64,000 bases of DNA from Bacteroidaceae bacterium (GCA_017522785.1 JAFWYF010000006.1:85184-149183); one strand, 5' to 3'; counted from the stretch's first letter, positions 18,063-27,129 are shown. Translations and numbers: made by a program. The notes: generated by a model not told the origin, from the letters alone.

Positions 18063-19913
18063 ATGAGAAACACAAAATTCAATCTCGAAAAGCGCAAATT
18101 TATTTTGGGTGGCATTGTTCTACTGGTGCTCATAACCTATGTGGTGCGTCTGTTCAACTTGCAAGTGTTGAGCGATGAGTATAAGAGTAAAGCCGATAGT
18201 AATGCTTTCTACAAAAAGACAATTTATCCGGCACGTGGGCTCATGTACGACCGCAATGGCAATCTGCTTGTATATAATCAACCTGCATACGATATAACCT
18301 TTGTCCCGCGAGAAATACGCGGAATAGACACTCTCGAAATCTGTCGTACACTGAACATCACACGCGAAGAGTTCGATGAGCGTATGGCAAGAATAAAAAA
18401 TAAACGCTACAACCCCGGATATTCAACATATACAGAGCAGGTTTTCATGAGCCGTCTCTCTACCGAAGAGTTTGCTAAGTTCCAAGAGAAACTGTTCATG
18501 TTCCCGGGTTTTGGTATTCAAAAACGCTCTATTCGTCAATATGCATATAGTGCCGCAGGTGTGTTGTTTGGTGATATAGGCGAGGTATCACAGAAAAAGA
18601 TAGACAAAGACCCATATTATACACGTGGCGATTACATTGGTTCACAAGGTCTTGAGGCTTCGTACGAAGAGATATTGCGCGGTGAAAAGGGTGTTGAACT
18701 ATTGCTACGCGATGCCTATGGTCGCATACAGGGAAACTATCGAAACGGAGCATTGGATACCATGGCCATTGCAGGAAAGAATTTGCATCTGGGCCTCGAC
18801 ATTGAATTGCAAATGTTGGGCGAGAGGCTTATGCAGAACAAAATAGGAAGCATTGTTGCAATTGAGCCGGCTACAGGTGAAATACTCTGCATGGTGTCGG
18901 CACCATCATACGACCCATCTTTGCTCACCGGAAGACAACGTGGTGAGAATCATAAATTACTAACAAAGGATAGTCGTAAACCATTAATGAATCGTGCGGT
19001 AATGGGAACCTATCCCCCCGGTTCAACCTTCAAAACATCCCAAGCATTAACATTCTTGCAAGAGGATATAATAACCCCACAAACAAATTTCCCATGTTCC
19101 ATGGGCTTCAGATATAACAAATTTAAATTGGGATGCCATGCTCACTCTTCACCTTTGGGGCTCTACCCGGCAATTGCAACCTCATGTAACGCCTATTTCT
19201 GTTGGGGATTGGTGCGTATGTTCTCTTCAAAGCGATATGAGAATGTGCAGGAAGCAATGAATACGTGGAGAGATTATATGGTTTCCATGGGCTTTGGCTA
19301 CCGTTTGGGAATAGACCTGCCGGGCGAAGCGCGAGGCATGATTCCAAATGCACAATACTATGGCAGGCACTACGGTAACTATTGGAATGCAGTTACAGTG
19401 ATAAGTATCTCCATTGGTCAGGGTGAAGTAACACTCACACCACTGCAAATAGCCAATTTGGGTGCTACTATAGCAAATCGTGGAACATATATTCCCCCTC
19501 ATCTTGTAAAGAGAATAGACGGCGATACACTGCCCCGGATATACCAAACACCCAAAAAGACCATGGTTGAGCGTGAAGCCTACGAAGATGTCGTTAAGGG
19601 TATGCGCGAGGCAGTACTCAGTGGAACATGTCGTGCCGCAAATATTCCCGATATAGAGGTCTGCGGAAAAACAGGAACAGCCGAGAACAAAGGCAAGGAT
19701 CACTCGGTGTTCATGGGTTTTGCTCCAATGAATAATCCGCAAATAGCTGTTGCTGTATATGTCGAAAATGGTGGTTTTGGAGCTGTTTACGGAGTTCCTA
19801 TCGGAGCCTTGCTAATGGAACAATATATAAACGGAAAACTTTCCGAAGAGAGCATGAAAAAGGCCGATGAAATTCAAAAAAGAGTAATTTATTATGGCGA
19901 CGGAGAGAGATAG
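18063..19913 (+). CDS. mrdA: Penicillin-binding protein 2 (MrdA), elongasome transpeptidase
   Basis: Class B PBP that cross-links lateral-wall peptidoglycan. One N-terminal membrane helix (about residues 13-33) is followed by the dimerisation domain (ARGLMYDRNGNLL) and the transpeptidase domain with STFK (in PPGSTFKTS), SCN (in ATSCNAYF) and KTG (in CGKTGTAENK). Length 616 residues is typical. The last 20 bases overlap the start of rodA, indicating coupled translation. Confidence 0.97.
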   Translation: MRNTKFNLEKRKFILGGIVLLVLITYVVRLFNLQVLSDEYKSKADSNAFYKKTIYPARGLMYDRNGNLLVYNQPAYDITFVPREIRGIDTLEICRTLNITREEFDERMARIKNKRYNPGYSTYTEQVFMSRLSTEEFAKFQEKLFMFPGFGIQKRSIRQYAYSAAGVLFGDIGEVSQKKIDKDPYYTRGDYIGSQGLEASYEEILRGEKGVELLLRDAYGRIQGNYRNGALDTMAIAGKNLHLGLDIELQMLGERLMQNKIGSIVAIEPATGEILCMVSAPSYDPSLLTGRQRGENHKLLTKDSRKPLMNRAVMGTYPPGSTFKTSQALTFLQEDIITPQTNFPCSMGFRYNKFKLGCHAHSSPLGLYPAIATSCNAYFCWGLVRMFSSKRYENVQEAMNTWRDYMVSMGFGYRLGIDLPGEARGMIPNAQYYGRHYGNYWNAVTVISISIGQGEVTLTPLQIANLGATIANRGTYIPPHLVKRIDGDTLPRIYQTPKKTMVEREAYEDVVKGMREAVLSGTCRAANIPDIEVCGKTGTAENKGKDHSVFMGFAPMNNPQIAVAVYVENGGFGAVYGVPIGALLMEQYINGKLSEESMKKADEIQKRVIYYGDGER

Positions 19914-21360
19914 TATATTCCGCAGAATAGATTGGTGGACATTGGGTTTGTATGCCATGCTTGCCATAATGGGTTGGCTAGCTATATGCGGAGCCAGCTA
20001 CGACTATATCGAAACCGATTTTCTGGAGTTTTTCAGCCAATCGGAACGTACAGGAAAGCAGGCACTATGGATGGCTATTTCGGTCTTTGTCGGGGTCATA
20101 CTCTTCTGTTTCGATAAGCGTGTCTATAAAGATTGGGCATATATCATATATGTTCTGTCTCTGCTCCTCTGTATTGCTACAATATTTCTATCACGCGACA
20201 TTAAAGGTTCTCATTCGTGGATAAGTTTCGGTGGTTTCAGCATCCAACCAGCCGAGTTCATGAAATCTGCTACCACATTGGCTTTGGCATCATTCATGAC
20301 GCGCTATGGCTTTAAGTTAAACGAGGGTGGGAATTTATATAAGTGCCTTGTAATATTCCTTTTGCCTATGCTCATTATCATTGGGCAGCGCGAAACAGGT
20401 AGTGCATTGGTCTATCTTGCCTTCTTTTTTGTTCTATATCGCGAGGGCATGACGGGCCTCGTTTTGTTGGCCGCTATAAGTGCTGTGGTATATTTCATTG
20501 TTGGAATTCGCTTCGATGCCGATATTCTCGATGCTGTCAATGTGAGTATAGGCCATTACTTTGTTTTAGTTCTCATACAGCTTTTCTCCATTGCTATGGT
20601 AAAGTTCTGGTGTAAGAACAATAGAACATCGTTTGTGTTGTTTGTGGTGAATGTCGCAGGAACATTAGGGGCATATTGGACTGCAATATATCTCATATCG
20701 TTCAATGTCATATATGTTCAGTATCTACTAATACTGTTCAACATTGGCTATCTACTTATTAGGATGCGTTTGAACAAAGAGAAACGAAACTTGTGGGCTG
20801 TTCTGTTCATTCTATGTTCGTTGCTATTTTATAATTCCTGCGATTACGTTATGCATAATGTGTTGGAAGATCATCAGAGAACACGTATCGAGGTGCTCCT
20901 AGGGCTAAAGGAGGACCTTGCCAATGCCGGATATAATGTTCATCAATCAAAGATAGCTATTGGCTCAGGCGGTATAATGGGCAAAGGCTTTTTAAATGGA
21001 ACTCAAACAAAACTCAAATATGTTCCCGAGCAAGATACAGATTTCATCTTCTGCACCATAGGCGAGGAACAAGGCTTTGTGGGCTCTACATTTGTTCTGA
21101 TAGTATTTGCCACCTTTATATTACGTTTGATAGTGCTTGCCGAACGGCAGAACGACACTTTTGGCAGGGTCTATGGCTATTCCCTTGCATCGATATTCTT
21201 TTTCCACTTCACAATAAATATAGGAATGGTGCTTGGAATAATGCCGGTTATAGGCATCCCTTTACCTTTCTTTAGCTATGGTGGCTCGTCGTTTTTGGGC
21301 TTTTCAATTCTTCTCTTCAGTTTTTTGAGGATTGATTCCGATAGATATATGAGAGCCTAA
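19894..21360 (+). CDS. rodA: Peptidoglycan glycosyltransferase RodA
   Basis: SEDS-family membrane glycan polymerase working with MrdA. Family landmarks are GSHSWISFGGFSIQPAEFMK, the SKIAIGSGGIMGKG loop, EQDTDFIFCTIGEEQGF and the C-terminal GIPLPFFSYGGSS. At 488 residues it is longer than the enterobacterial form because of extra membrane segments between about residues 195 and 305, a layout common in Bacteroidales. Its 3' end overlaps the convergent gldH gene by 44 bases. Confidence 0.96.
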   Translation: MATERDSIFRRIDWWTLGLYAMLAIMGWLAICGASYDYIETDFLEFFSQSERTGKQALWMAISVFVGVILFCFDKRVYKDWAYIIYVLSLLLCIATIFLSRDIKGSHSWISFGGFSIQPAEFMKSATTLALASFMTRYGFKLNEGGNLYKCLVIFLLPMLIIIGQRETGSALVYLAFFFVLYREGMTGLVLLAAISAVVYFIVGIRFDADILDAVNVSIGHYFVLVLIQLFSIAMVKFWCKNNRTSFVLFVVNVAGTLGAYWTAIYLISFNVIYVQYLLILFNIGYLLIRMRLNKEKRNLWAVLFILCSLLFYNSCDYVMHNVLEDHQRTRIEVLLGLKEDLANAGYNVHQSKIAIGSGGIMGKGFLNGTQTKLKYVPEQDTDFIFCTIGEEQGFVGSTFVLIVFATFILRLIVLAERQNDTFGRVYGYSLASIFFFHFTINIGMVLGIMPVIGIPLPFFSYGGSSFLGFSILLFSFLRIDSDRYMRA

Positions 21361-21817
21361 GCCCAACATCGCTCACTCCCGGAAGCACTTCATCACTCAT
21401 CAAATGCCTTATATAAATATTTACAGTATCATTTGTGAGTGGTATGACATAAGGCAATGTAAATCCCATTTGATATAACATTCCCGTTGTGGAGCCATTC
21501 ATGCGCCCATTATTGTCGTAGATATTACAATGGAGTGTATCGTTGAAAAGTTGTTCCTTTCTGCTGTTTTCTCCTTTTATCTCTATCCATAAATCTTTGT
21601 ATGGATATTTTTGTGTACAACGTAGTTCTACCCTCGCTTCATATTCTCCATCCCATGAAAAAGGTCTGTTGTATGAATATAGCAAGGTGTCGTTAATATC
21701 CCAGCAACAATCCTCCAAACTTTTAAATTCATGAAAGGCATCGTTGCAGGAACATAACAGCAATGTCGTGAACAACAGAATTTTACTCAGGTTTTTGGCT
21801 GTTGTTTGCATTGCCAT
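21317..21817 (-). CDS. gldH: Gliding motility lipoprotein GldH
   Basis: Lipoprotein of the Bacteroidota gliding/type IX secretion group. A short signal ends in a lipobox-like LLCSC, and the body shows the family pattern (YSYNRPFSWDG, MLYQMGFTLPYVIPL, LPGVSDVGLRLSYI). The frame is open far upstream inside ricT; three clustered ATGs at 21832, 21817 and 21811 all give a sensible signal peptide, and I chose 21817. The gene starts inside the end of ricT and ends inside the end of rodA, so it overlaps on both sides. Confidence 0.82.
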   Translation of the reverse strand: MAMQTTAKNLSKILLFTTLLLCSCNDAFHEFKSLEDCCWDINDTLLYSYNRPFSWDGEYEARVELRCTQKYPYKDLWIEIKGENSRKEQLFNDTLHCNIYDNNGRMNGSTTGMLYQMGFTLPYVIPLTNDTVNIYIRHLMSDEVLPGVSDVGLRLSYIYRNQSSKN

Positions 21818-22970
21818 TTTCTCTGTTTCCATTGTTTTTGCGTTCCGAGTGCCCATGTGCATTTCTATTGCCTTTCTCACTACCTCCTTTGCGTCGTTTC
21901 TTGTTACGCGACATGTTGTCGAAACGGTTAATATTCTCCTGTTCCAAAAGGTCGAAAGAGTGCTTTTCCTCGTGTCCCGATGTCGATAGTGTTTCGGGGC
22001 GCTCACCACGTTTGTTCATCTCTATAACGGCATTAGCACGCTTTGCCGATATTGTAACCAAGTTGGCGGCAATATGTTTGTCGGTTGAATATGTTAATTC
22101 GTTTCTAAGAATATCGGTCTTAAAGAGATAATAAACACTATCTTTTGTTTCCAGTTCCACCTCTCTCGATGGTAACCCTTTCGATGCTTCTACATACGCA
22201 TCTACCTCGTAGTTAAGACAACACTTCAGTTTTGCACACTGTCCTGCCAACTTTTGTGGGTTCAGTGAGATATCCTGAAAACGAGCCGCCGATGTCGATA
22301 CTGAAACAAAATTTGTTGTGAATGTTGCACAACAAAGCTCTCTGCCACAAGGTCCTATTCCTCCTATGCGACCGGCCTCCTGACGTGCACCTATTTGTTT
22401 CATCTCAATCTTAATCTTAAATACATCGGCCAGCACCTTTATCAACTGACGGAAATCGACGCGGTTGTCGGCAATATAGTAGAATATTGCCTTTTGGCCA
22501 TCGCCCTGATACTCTACATCGCCAATCTTCATGTCTAGGTTCAGGTCTTTGGCAATTTGTCTTGAGCGTATCATTGTGTCGTGTTCACGTGCTTTGGCTT
22601 CGGCAAATTTTTCCATATCTACAGGTTTCACCTTGCGATATATGCGTTTGAATTCCGATTCCGGTGTAAGGCGTGTCTTCTTCAGTTGCATAAGCACCAG
22701 ACGTCCCGTCAGTGTAACAGTGCCTATATCGTGTCCCGGAGTCGCCTCAACAGCCACAATATCTCCCTTTTTCAAAGGGATTGCATTGCTGTTCTTGTAA
22801 TAACCTTTACGAGTATTTTTAAACTGAATTTCTACAATGTCTGTATCTTCGTAGTTGCCGGGAACATCGGCCAGCCAGTCGAATGTGTTCAACGGAGCAT
22901 CCATCTTGCCACAACCGTTGCAACATATTCCGGCACAGCTACGTTTCTCTTTATATCTGAATTTTTCCAT
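21783..22970 (-). CDS. ricT: Regulatory iron-sulfur-containing complex subunit RicT (PSP1 domain)
   Basis: PSP1-family protein; in Bacillus RicT (YaaT) works with RicA and RicF in RNA maturation. Conserved cysteine segments are visible: CAGICCNGCGKM at the N-terminus, GPCGRELCCATF and CAKLKCCLNYE (about residues 208-255). The last 60 residues are a low-complexity Lys/Asn/Gly-rich tail (RNKKRRKGGSEKGNRN), probably disordered and basic. The gene lies between holB and gldH with no gap at its 5' end, as in other Bacteroidales. Confidence 0.9.
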   Translation of the reverse strand: MEKFRYKEKRSCAGICCNGCGKMDAPLNTFDWLADVPGNYEDTDIVEIQFKNTRKGYYKNSNAIPLKKGDIVAVEATPGHDIGTVTLTGRLVLMQLKKTRLTPESEFKRIYRKVKPVDMEKFAEAKAREHDTMIRSRQIAKDLNLDMKIGDVEYQGDGQKAIFYYIADNRVDFRQLIKVLADVFKIKIEMKQIGARQEAGRIGGIGPCGRELCCATFTTNFVSVSTSAARFQDISLNPQKLAGQCAKLKCCLNYEVDAYVEASKGLPSREVELETKDSVYYLFKTDILRNELTYSTDKHIAANLVTISAKRANAVIEMNKRGERPETLSTSGHEEKHSFDLLEQENINRFDNMSRNKKRRKGGSEKGNRNAHGHSERKNNGNRENGNANNSQKPE

Positions 22971-24104
22971 TTATCTGTTTTTTATCCAAACAATCATTCT
23001 CAACGACATGTCGAAAAAGACCATTTTTGCGTTTACATTACGTTCTATATGATATTGCGCTTCGGACAATTCATCCATTATACCGAAGATATTGTTTTCA
23101 TTTACGTATGGCGAGAAACGAACAGAGAAATTACGCTCGTCTTGTGCCATATATACCATTTCATCGCGTTTAAAGTTCATGATAAAATTTTCGCGTATCA
23201 TGCGTTGGCAATACTCTAACAACCCTTTCTGACGCTCACGACCAAGTGCTGCAACCTGTTCGCTCCAACGTTTCATTTCGCGAATGTTACGTGCATAGGC
23301 TACACGCATTAGTCGTGTAAATAGTTCAAGATACATCTCTTTGTCAGTATCTACACGCAACTGCTCTTCTGCCTTTTCCCAATTGCCTCCACTCTGTTGT
23401 GCAACTCTCTTTGCGTCATCGGTGGACAAACCATATCGTGATATAAGGGCATTAGCTACATCTTGCTGTGCTATAACGGGTATCTCTATTCTTTGTGTTC
23501 GACTTAGTATAGTGGGTATTATCTGCTCCGGCTCTTCCGACACAAGCAGGAATAGTGTATCTTTTGGAGGCTCCTCTATTATTTTCAATAGTTTGTTGGA
23601 GCAAGCCTCTTTCATCTTTTCGGGTAACCATATTATTACAATCTTCCAACCTCCTTCGCGCGATTGCATCGATAGTTTGTGCAGAATTTCGCTGCTCTCG
23701 CGTTCGTAAATCATTGGTTGCTGGTTCTCTACTCCAAGTTTTGTGAGCCAGTCGGAGTAACCAAAATAGGGGTTCTTGAGGAATATTTCACGCCATTCGG
23801 CAATGTAGTCATCGCTAATGGGTGCGCTGTCCGAACTACTCTTTTTTTTCACCACCGGAAACACAAAGTGCAGGTCGGAGTGAATCAGTTTGTTCATTTT
23901 TACACATGCAGGACATGCATTGCATGCATCGCCATCGTGTCGTTTCGTGCATAGCAGATAATGTGCAAGGGCAACAGCCATTGGAAGTTTACCGTTGCCT
24001 TTGGGCCCGGTAACAAGCAGAGCATGTGCCAAACGATTCTCGTCTACACAGCGTTTCAACTGCTCTTTTACACTGTCTTGTCCTATTACCTCTGCAAAAT
24101 ACAT
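22971..24104 (-). CDS. holB: DNA polymerase III subunit delta' (HolB)
   Basis: Clamp-loader AAA+ subunit. The nucleotide loop is degenerate (GPKGNGKLP, residues about 33-41), as expected of the non-hydrolysing delta' subunit. A zinc-binding cysteine group, CTKRHDGDACNACPAC, follows at about 52-67. Length 377 residues. The stop directly abuts the ricT start and one base separates it from metF, so metF-holB-ricT-gldH is a single operon. Confidence 0.93.
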   Translation of the reverse strand: MYFAEVIGQDSVKEQLKRCVDENRLAHALLVTGPKGNGKLPMAVALAHYLLCTKRHDGDACNACPACVKMNKLIHSDLHFVFPVVKKKSSSDSAPISDDYIAEWREIFLKNPYFGYSDWLTKLGVENQQPMIYERESSEILHKLSMQSREGGWKIVIIWLPEKMKEACSNKLLKIIEEPPKDTLFLLVSEEPEQIIPTILSRTQRIEIPVIAQQDVANALISRYGLSTDDAKRVAQQSGGNWEKAEEQLRVDTDKEMYLELFTRLMRVAYARNIREMKRWSEQVAALGRERQKGLLEYCQRMIRENFIMNFKRDEMVYMAQDERNFSVRFSPYVNENNIFGIMDELSEAQYHIERNVNAKMVFFDMSLRMIVWIKNR

Positions 24105-24105
24105 A

Positions 24106-25059
24106 TTAATAAATCTCTTTTGCTACATCACAAACCGTATCAACGGCATTAAGTGTGTAAAAGTGAATGCTTGGTACTCCGTATTCTACTAATTCGCGAC
24201 ACTGTTGCAGACACCACTCCTTTCCAACAATTGCGGCATCTTTGTCATCTTTGCATTTAAGCATCTCTTTTACCAACATCTCAGGCAGGTCTACTCTGAA
24301 TGTCTTAGGCAAAACATTCAACTGCGAAAGACGATATATAGGTTTTATTCCCGGGATAATGGGTATTGTAATACCCATCTCGCGGGCACGTTCCACAAAC
24401 TCAAAATATTTCTCATTGTCGAAAAACATCTGCGTAACAGCATATTCGGCACCCTCTTTCATCTTTTGCTTTAACCACGCAAGGTCGCTTTCAATGTTTG
24501 GAGCCTCTTCGTGTTTCTCGGGGTAGCATGCTACACCATACGAAAAACGTTCGCCTCGCTCTTTCATAGCTGTTCCATCTATGAAGAAACCCTCGTTGAA
24601 ACGGTTAATTTGTCGTTGCAGGTCAATGGCATGTGCATGTCCACCCTTTGTTGGAACAAAATTCTTGTCCTCTTTTACTTTGTCGCCTCTCAACACCAGC
24701 ACATCGGTAATTCCCGATAATTGCAGGTCTATAAGTACATACTCGGTCTCTTCGAGAGTAAATCCATTGCACAAGATATGAGGAACCACAGGAACTCCGT
24801 AACGATGCTGTATTGCCGTTGCCACAGCTACAGTGCCGGGACGACGGCGTATGTTGGAACGTTTAAAGGTGCCATCGCCATTGTCTACATAAATATTTTC
24901 GCTATGGTGTGTGGTAATATTTATGTACATTGGGTTGAACTCCATCAGTCGGTCAATTGAATTAAAAAGTTTCGATGTTCCGGTACCTTTTATCGGTGGT
25001 AGTACTTCGAACGAAAATGCGGTTTTTTCCGATGCTTTTATGCAATCTATTACTCTCAT
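24106..25059 (-). CDS. metF: 5,10-methylenetetrahydrofolate reductase (MetF)
   Basis: FAD-dependent TIM-barrel enzyme producing 5-methyltetrahydrofolate for methionine synthesis. Recognisable segments are FSFEVLPPIKG with the catalytic Glu, INITTHHSEN, VPHILCNGFTLEETE, LVLRGDK and GAEYAVTQMFFDNEKYFEF. The 317-residue length is normal. It is first in the operon. A TAACTTTG element about 90 bases upstream is a likely promoter. Confidence 0.96.
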   Translation of the reverse strand: MRVIDCIKASEKTAFSFEVLPPIKGTGTSKLFNSIDRLMEFNPMYINITTHHSENIYVDNGDGTFKRSNIRRRPGTVAVATAIQHRYGVPVVPHILCNGFTLEETEYVLIDLQLSGITDVLVLRGDKVKEDKNFVPTKGGHAHAIDLQRQINRFNEGFFIDGTAMKERGERFSYGVACYPEKHEEAPNIESDLAWLKQKMKEGAEYAVTQMFFDNEKYFEFVERAREMGITIPIIPGIKPIYRLSQLNVLPKTFRVDLPEMLVKEMLKCKDDKDAAIVGKEWCLQQCRELVEYGVPSIHFYTLNAVDTVCDVAKEIY

Positions 25060-25148
25060 AAAATATATAAAGTTTTGGTTGTTCGTAAAATGCTCTCGAC
25101 AATCTATGTCTTATTCAATAATATATTGATAGCAACAACCTATTTTTG

Positions 25149-25156
25149 CAAAGTTA
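25149..25156 (-). promoter_or_regulatory. Likely -7 element of the metF operon
   Basis: Reads TAACTTTG on the minus strand, matching TAnnTTTG, about 90 bases before metF. No exact -33 TTTG is seen at the usual distance. Confidence 0.4.
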
Positions 25157-25225
25157 ATAAGAAAGTGTTTGAAATTTTATTAAAACACCATTTTTTTAAA
25201 CAGTAAAATGAAAAAGGTACATAAA

Positions 25226-25260
25226 TAAAAAGGTTACCCATTCCGTAGAACGGGTAACCG
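25226..25260 (-). terminator. Terminator after the PepSY-like operon
   Basis: Inverted repeat GGTTACCC (25232-25239) and GGGTAACC (25252-25259); on the minus strand it is followed by TTTTTATTTAT. Confidence 0.75.
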
Positions 25261-25297
25261 TAATCAATAAACCTATCATTGAAAAAACACTTTTCTC

Positions 25298-26113
25298 TTA
25301 TAGCACCGACTCAAGAACTTCGCCTTCGGGTGTAACATAAACAACTTTCTCAAAGTTGCCTTTCTCAATTTCCAATTCATAACATACAACATTGGGACGC
25401 TCTTCGTAATCGGCATCGTCTATGCGATAGTCGGGGTATGCAGTGCTCACAGCGCTTGTTACAACTGCAGGCAAATTAGCTACAGCAACATCCCACTCTG
25501 TCAAAAGCCACTCGTTTGCATTGTTAAAATATGCATCTTTCAAAATTGAGTTATGCAAAACCTCTACCTCAAGAATACCGTTTCTGTCATATTCTGCATT
25601 GCGCACCACAGCATCGGGATATTTCTCGTTTAGGAAAGTTCTTACTGCCGATGGAATGTTGGCACCCGGGGTCTCTGTGAAGTCCGATAGAATTTCTCCT
25701 TCGGCAGTGATGTTCAGATATCTTTCTGCTCCTCCCTTTTCAACCTCTATCTCGTAGTACGATACATCGGGGTGCTCCTCGTAATTTGCGTCATCAATGC
25801 GGTAGTCGGGATATGCAGTGCTCACAGCTGTTGTTACAGCCTCGGGTAGCTCGGTTAGAGCAACATCCCACTCTGTATAAACCCATTGGTTTGCTCTGTC
25901 AAAGTATACATCCTTCAAACGTGCATCATGCCATATCTCAACCTCTAATAATCCACCGTTGTCATACTCTGCATGGCGTATTGTTGCTCCCGGGTATTTA
26001 GCCTCAATGTATGCTGTTGCTACATCGGGAACAGGTGCACTCTTGTCGTCATCATCGTTGCACGCTACTATCGCAAGTAGTGCAAATATAAATACAGGAA
26101 ATAATTTTTTCAT
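25298..26113 (-). CDS. PepSY-like lipoprotein with two tandem domains
   Basis: A 271-residue secreted protein. The signal peptide ends in a lipobox (LLAIVAC at about residues 12-18) followed by NDDDD, a common outer-membrane lipoprotein sorting signal in Bacteroidota. The rest is two copies of a PepSY-like (DUF2874) unit, each with the pattern YPxAxxRxAEYDxxGxLEVE and AVSTAYPDYRIDDA. The copies are offset by 375 bases (125 residues), and the DNA is still similar, so the duplication is fairly recent. Function is unknown. The gene follows a single-domain relative by 81 bases. Confidence 0.75.
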   Translation of the reverse strand: MKKLFPVFIFALLAIVACNDDDDKSAPVPDVATAYIEAKYPGATIRHAEYDNGGLLEVEIWHDARLKDVYFDRANQWVYTEWDVALTELPEAVTTAVSTAYPDYRIDDANYEEHPDVSYYEIEVEKGGAERYLNITAEGEILSDFTETPGANIPSAVRTFLNEKYPDAVVRNAEYDRNGILEVEVLHNSILKDAYFNNANEWLLTEWDVAVANLPAVVTSAVSTAYPDYRIDDADYEERPNVVCYELEIEKGNFEKVVYVTPEGEVLESVL

Positions 26114-26194
26114 AATATAGTTTTTTTAGTTGTTAGTAAATAGTTTATTTATTGATAGTTTTCTGTTAGTTGTTTGTAAAGTATTGGGACTGTT

Positions 26195-26635
26195 TTAGTT
26201 ATCGATGTCGATAATTCTATACTTGCTGTCGAAAGTTAGTTCAAGACGGTTCGATAGACGTACCTCGTATTCGCCACGCTCATGGTCTATCTTCAAAATT
26301 TTCTCTCCGGCGTAGTATTTGGCAACATAGTTTCTAATAGGCTCGGGAACAACGGCTGCGGGAACCTCTGAGTAACGACAATCTATATCGGTCCATTCGC
26401 CCTTGCGTGAGAACTCCAATTTTGTACCGTCGGTGAACACCACCTCATACGATTTTTCCAGAAAATCACGCTCCTCTTTTACAAAGGAAATCTTGTTGTT
26501 TCCAAAATGAGTGTTTATAAACTGTTGTGCCGAAGCTGGCAAATTCTCTTTGTTAATAACTCTGTCGTTATCGGCTTTAACCGCAAAAACACCAAATGTA
26601 AAAACTGCTGCAATTAAAACTAAAATCTTTTTCAT
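26195..26635 (-). CDS. Secreted PepSY-like domain protein
   Basis: A 146-residue protein with a signal peptide (MKKILVLIAAVFTFGVFA) and one PepSY-like (DUF2874) region with the pattern LPASAQQFINTHF, FVKEERD, VVFTDGTKLEFSRKGEWTDID. Such small periplasmic proteins are common in Bacteroidales and their role is not established. It lies upstream of the two-domain lipoprotein and probably shares its transcript. Confidence 0.75.
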   Translation of the reverse strand: MKKILVLIAAVFTFGVFAVKADNDRVINKENLPASAQQFINTHFGNNKISFVKEERDFLEKSYEVVFTDGTKLEFSRKGEWTDIDCRYSEVPAAVVPEPIRNYVAKYYAGEKILKIDHERGEYEVRLSNRLELTFDSKYRIIDIDN

Positions 26636-26733
26636 AATGCTTTCTTTTTTAATTATTACTATTCTTAATTATTCTGTTCACTTACTATAAACAATGTTTG
26701 TTGTCTGTTTTGTTCACTGCTTTCGCATTGTTT

Positions 26734-26777
26734 ACGATGCAAATATTATACCCAATTCTGAAATGAATTTGAAATTT
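26734..26777. repeat. 44-bp direct repeat, copy 1
   Basis: Begins ACGATGCAAATATTATACCC and is repeated at 26876-26919 with two mismatches, 142 bases apart. On the minus strand the copy contains TATAATATTTGCATCG, which resembles a Bacteroidota -7 region, so it may be a promoter for the PepSY-like genes. Confidence 0.7.
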
Positions 26778-26875
26778 TATAAAAATTTATTTTTTTTTGC
26801 GTCGTCGTAGTTTTTTGCAATCACAACCGGTTAAATACTGTTTTTTGTTGCCGGTATAGTGGTTTTTTTCAATCT

Positions 26876-26919
26876 ACGATGCAAATATTATGCCCGATTC
26901 TGAAATGAATTTGAAATTT
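26876..26919. repeat. 44-bp direct repeat, copy 2
   Basis: Second copy of the repeat at 26734-26777, differing at two positions. It lies between the divergent PepSY-like and GH109-like genes. Confidence 0.7.
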
Positions 26920-26990
26920 CAAATTTAATTGCACCTTTTTTGCAACTGTTCCGTAATACTTGTGCTTGTGAATAAATTATATCTTGTAAT

Positions 26991-27021
26991 TTTGTTTGGT
27001 AATTATTTATAATTATCTTTG
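26991..27021 (+). promoter_or_regulatory. Upstream promoter P1 of the GH109-like gene
   Basis: TTTG at 26991-26994, a 19-base spacer and TATCTTTG at 27014-27021 match the Bacteroides consensus exactly. The -7 box is the start of a 33-base sequence that recurs at 27097. Confidence 0.75.
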
Positions 27022-27046
27022 CGACAACGCGAAGATGTACTGCACT
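27014..27046 (+). repeat. 33-bp exact direct repeat, copy 1
   Basis: Begins TATCTTTGCGACAACGCGAA and ends TGTACTGCACT; identical to 27097-27129, 83 bases away. It covers the -7 box and the first transcribed bases. Confidence 0.85.
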
Positions 27047-27071
27047 CGCTTTGAAATACACTAAAGTAAAC

Positions 27072-27104
27072 TTTGTGTATCTCGCTCGTTTGTTGATATC
27101 TTTG
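27072..27104 (+). promoter_or_regulatory. Downstream promoter P2 of the GH109-like gene
   Basis: TTTG at 27072-27075, a 21-base spacer and TATCTTTG at 27097-27104. Transcripts from P1 and P2 would begin with the same sequence. Confidence 0.75.
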
Positions 27105-27129
27105 CGACAACGCGAAGATGTACTGCACT
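27097..27129 (+). repeat. 33-bp exact direct repeat, copy 2
   Basis: Exact copy of 27014-27046. Its presence at both promoters suggests local duplication of a whole promoter-plus-start unit. Confidence 0.85.

Noticed and set aside
19227..19742. Minus-strand open frame of 171 codons inside mrdA
   Set aside because: Antisense to the transpeptidase domain; composition is an artefact of mrdA codons.
22581..23219. Long plus-strand open frame (212 codons) opposite ricT and holB
   Set aside because: Lies wholly antisense to two well-supported genes; its translation is Phe/Ile/His-rich without domain pattern.
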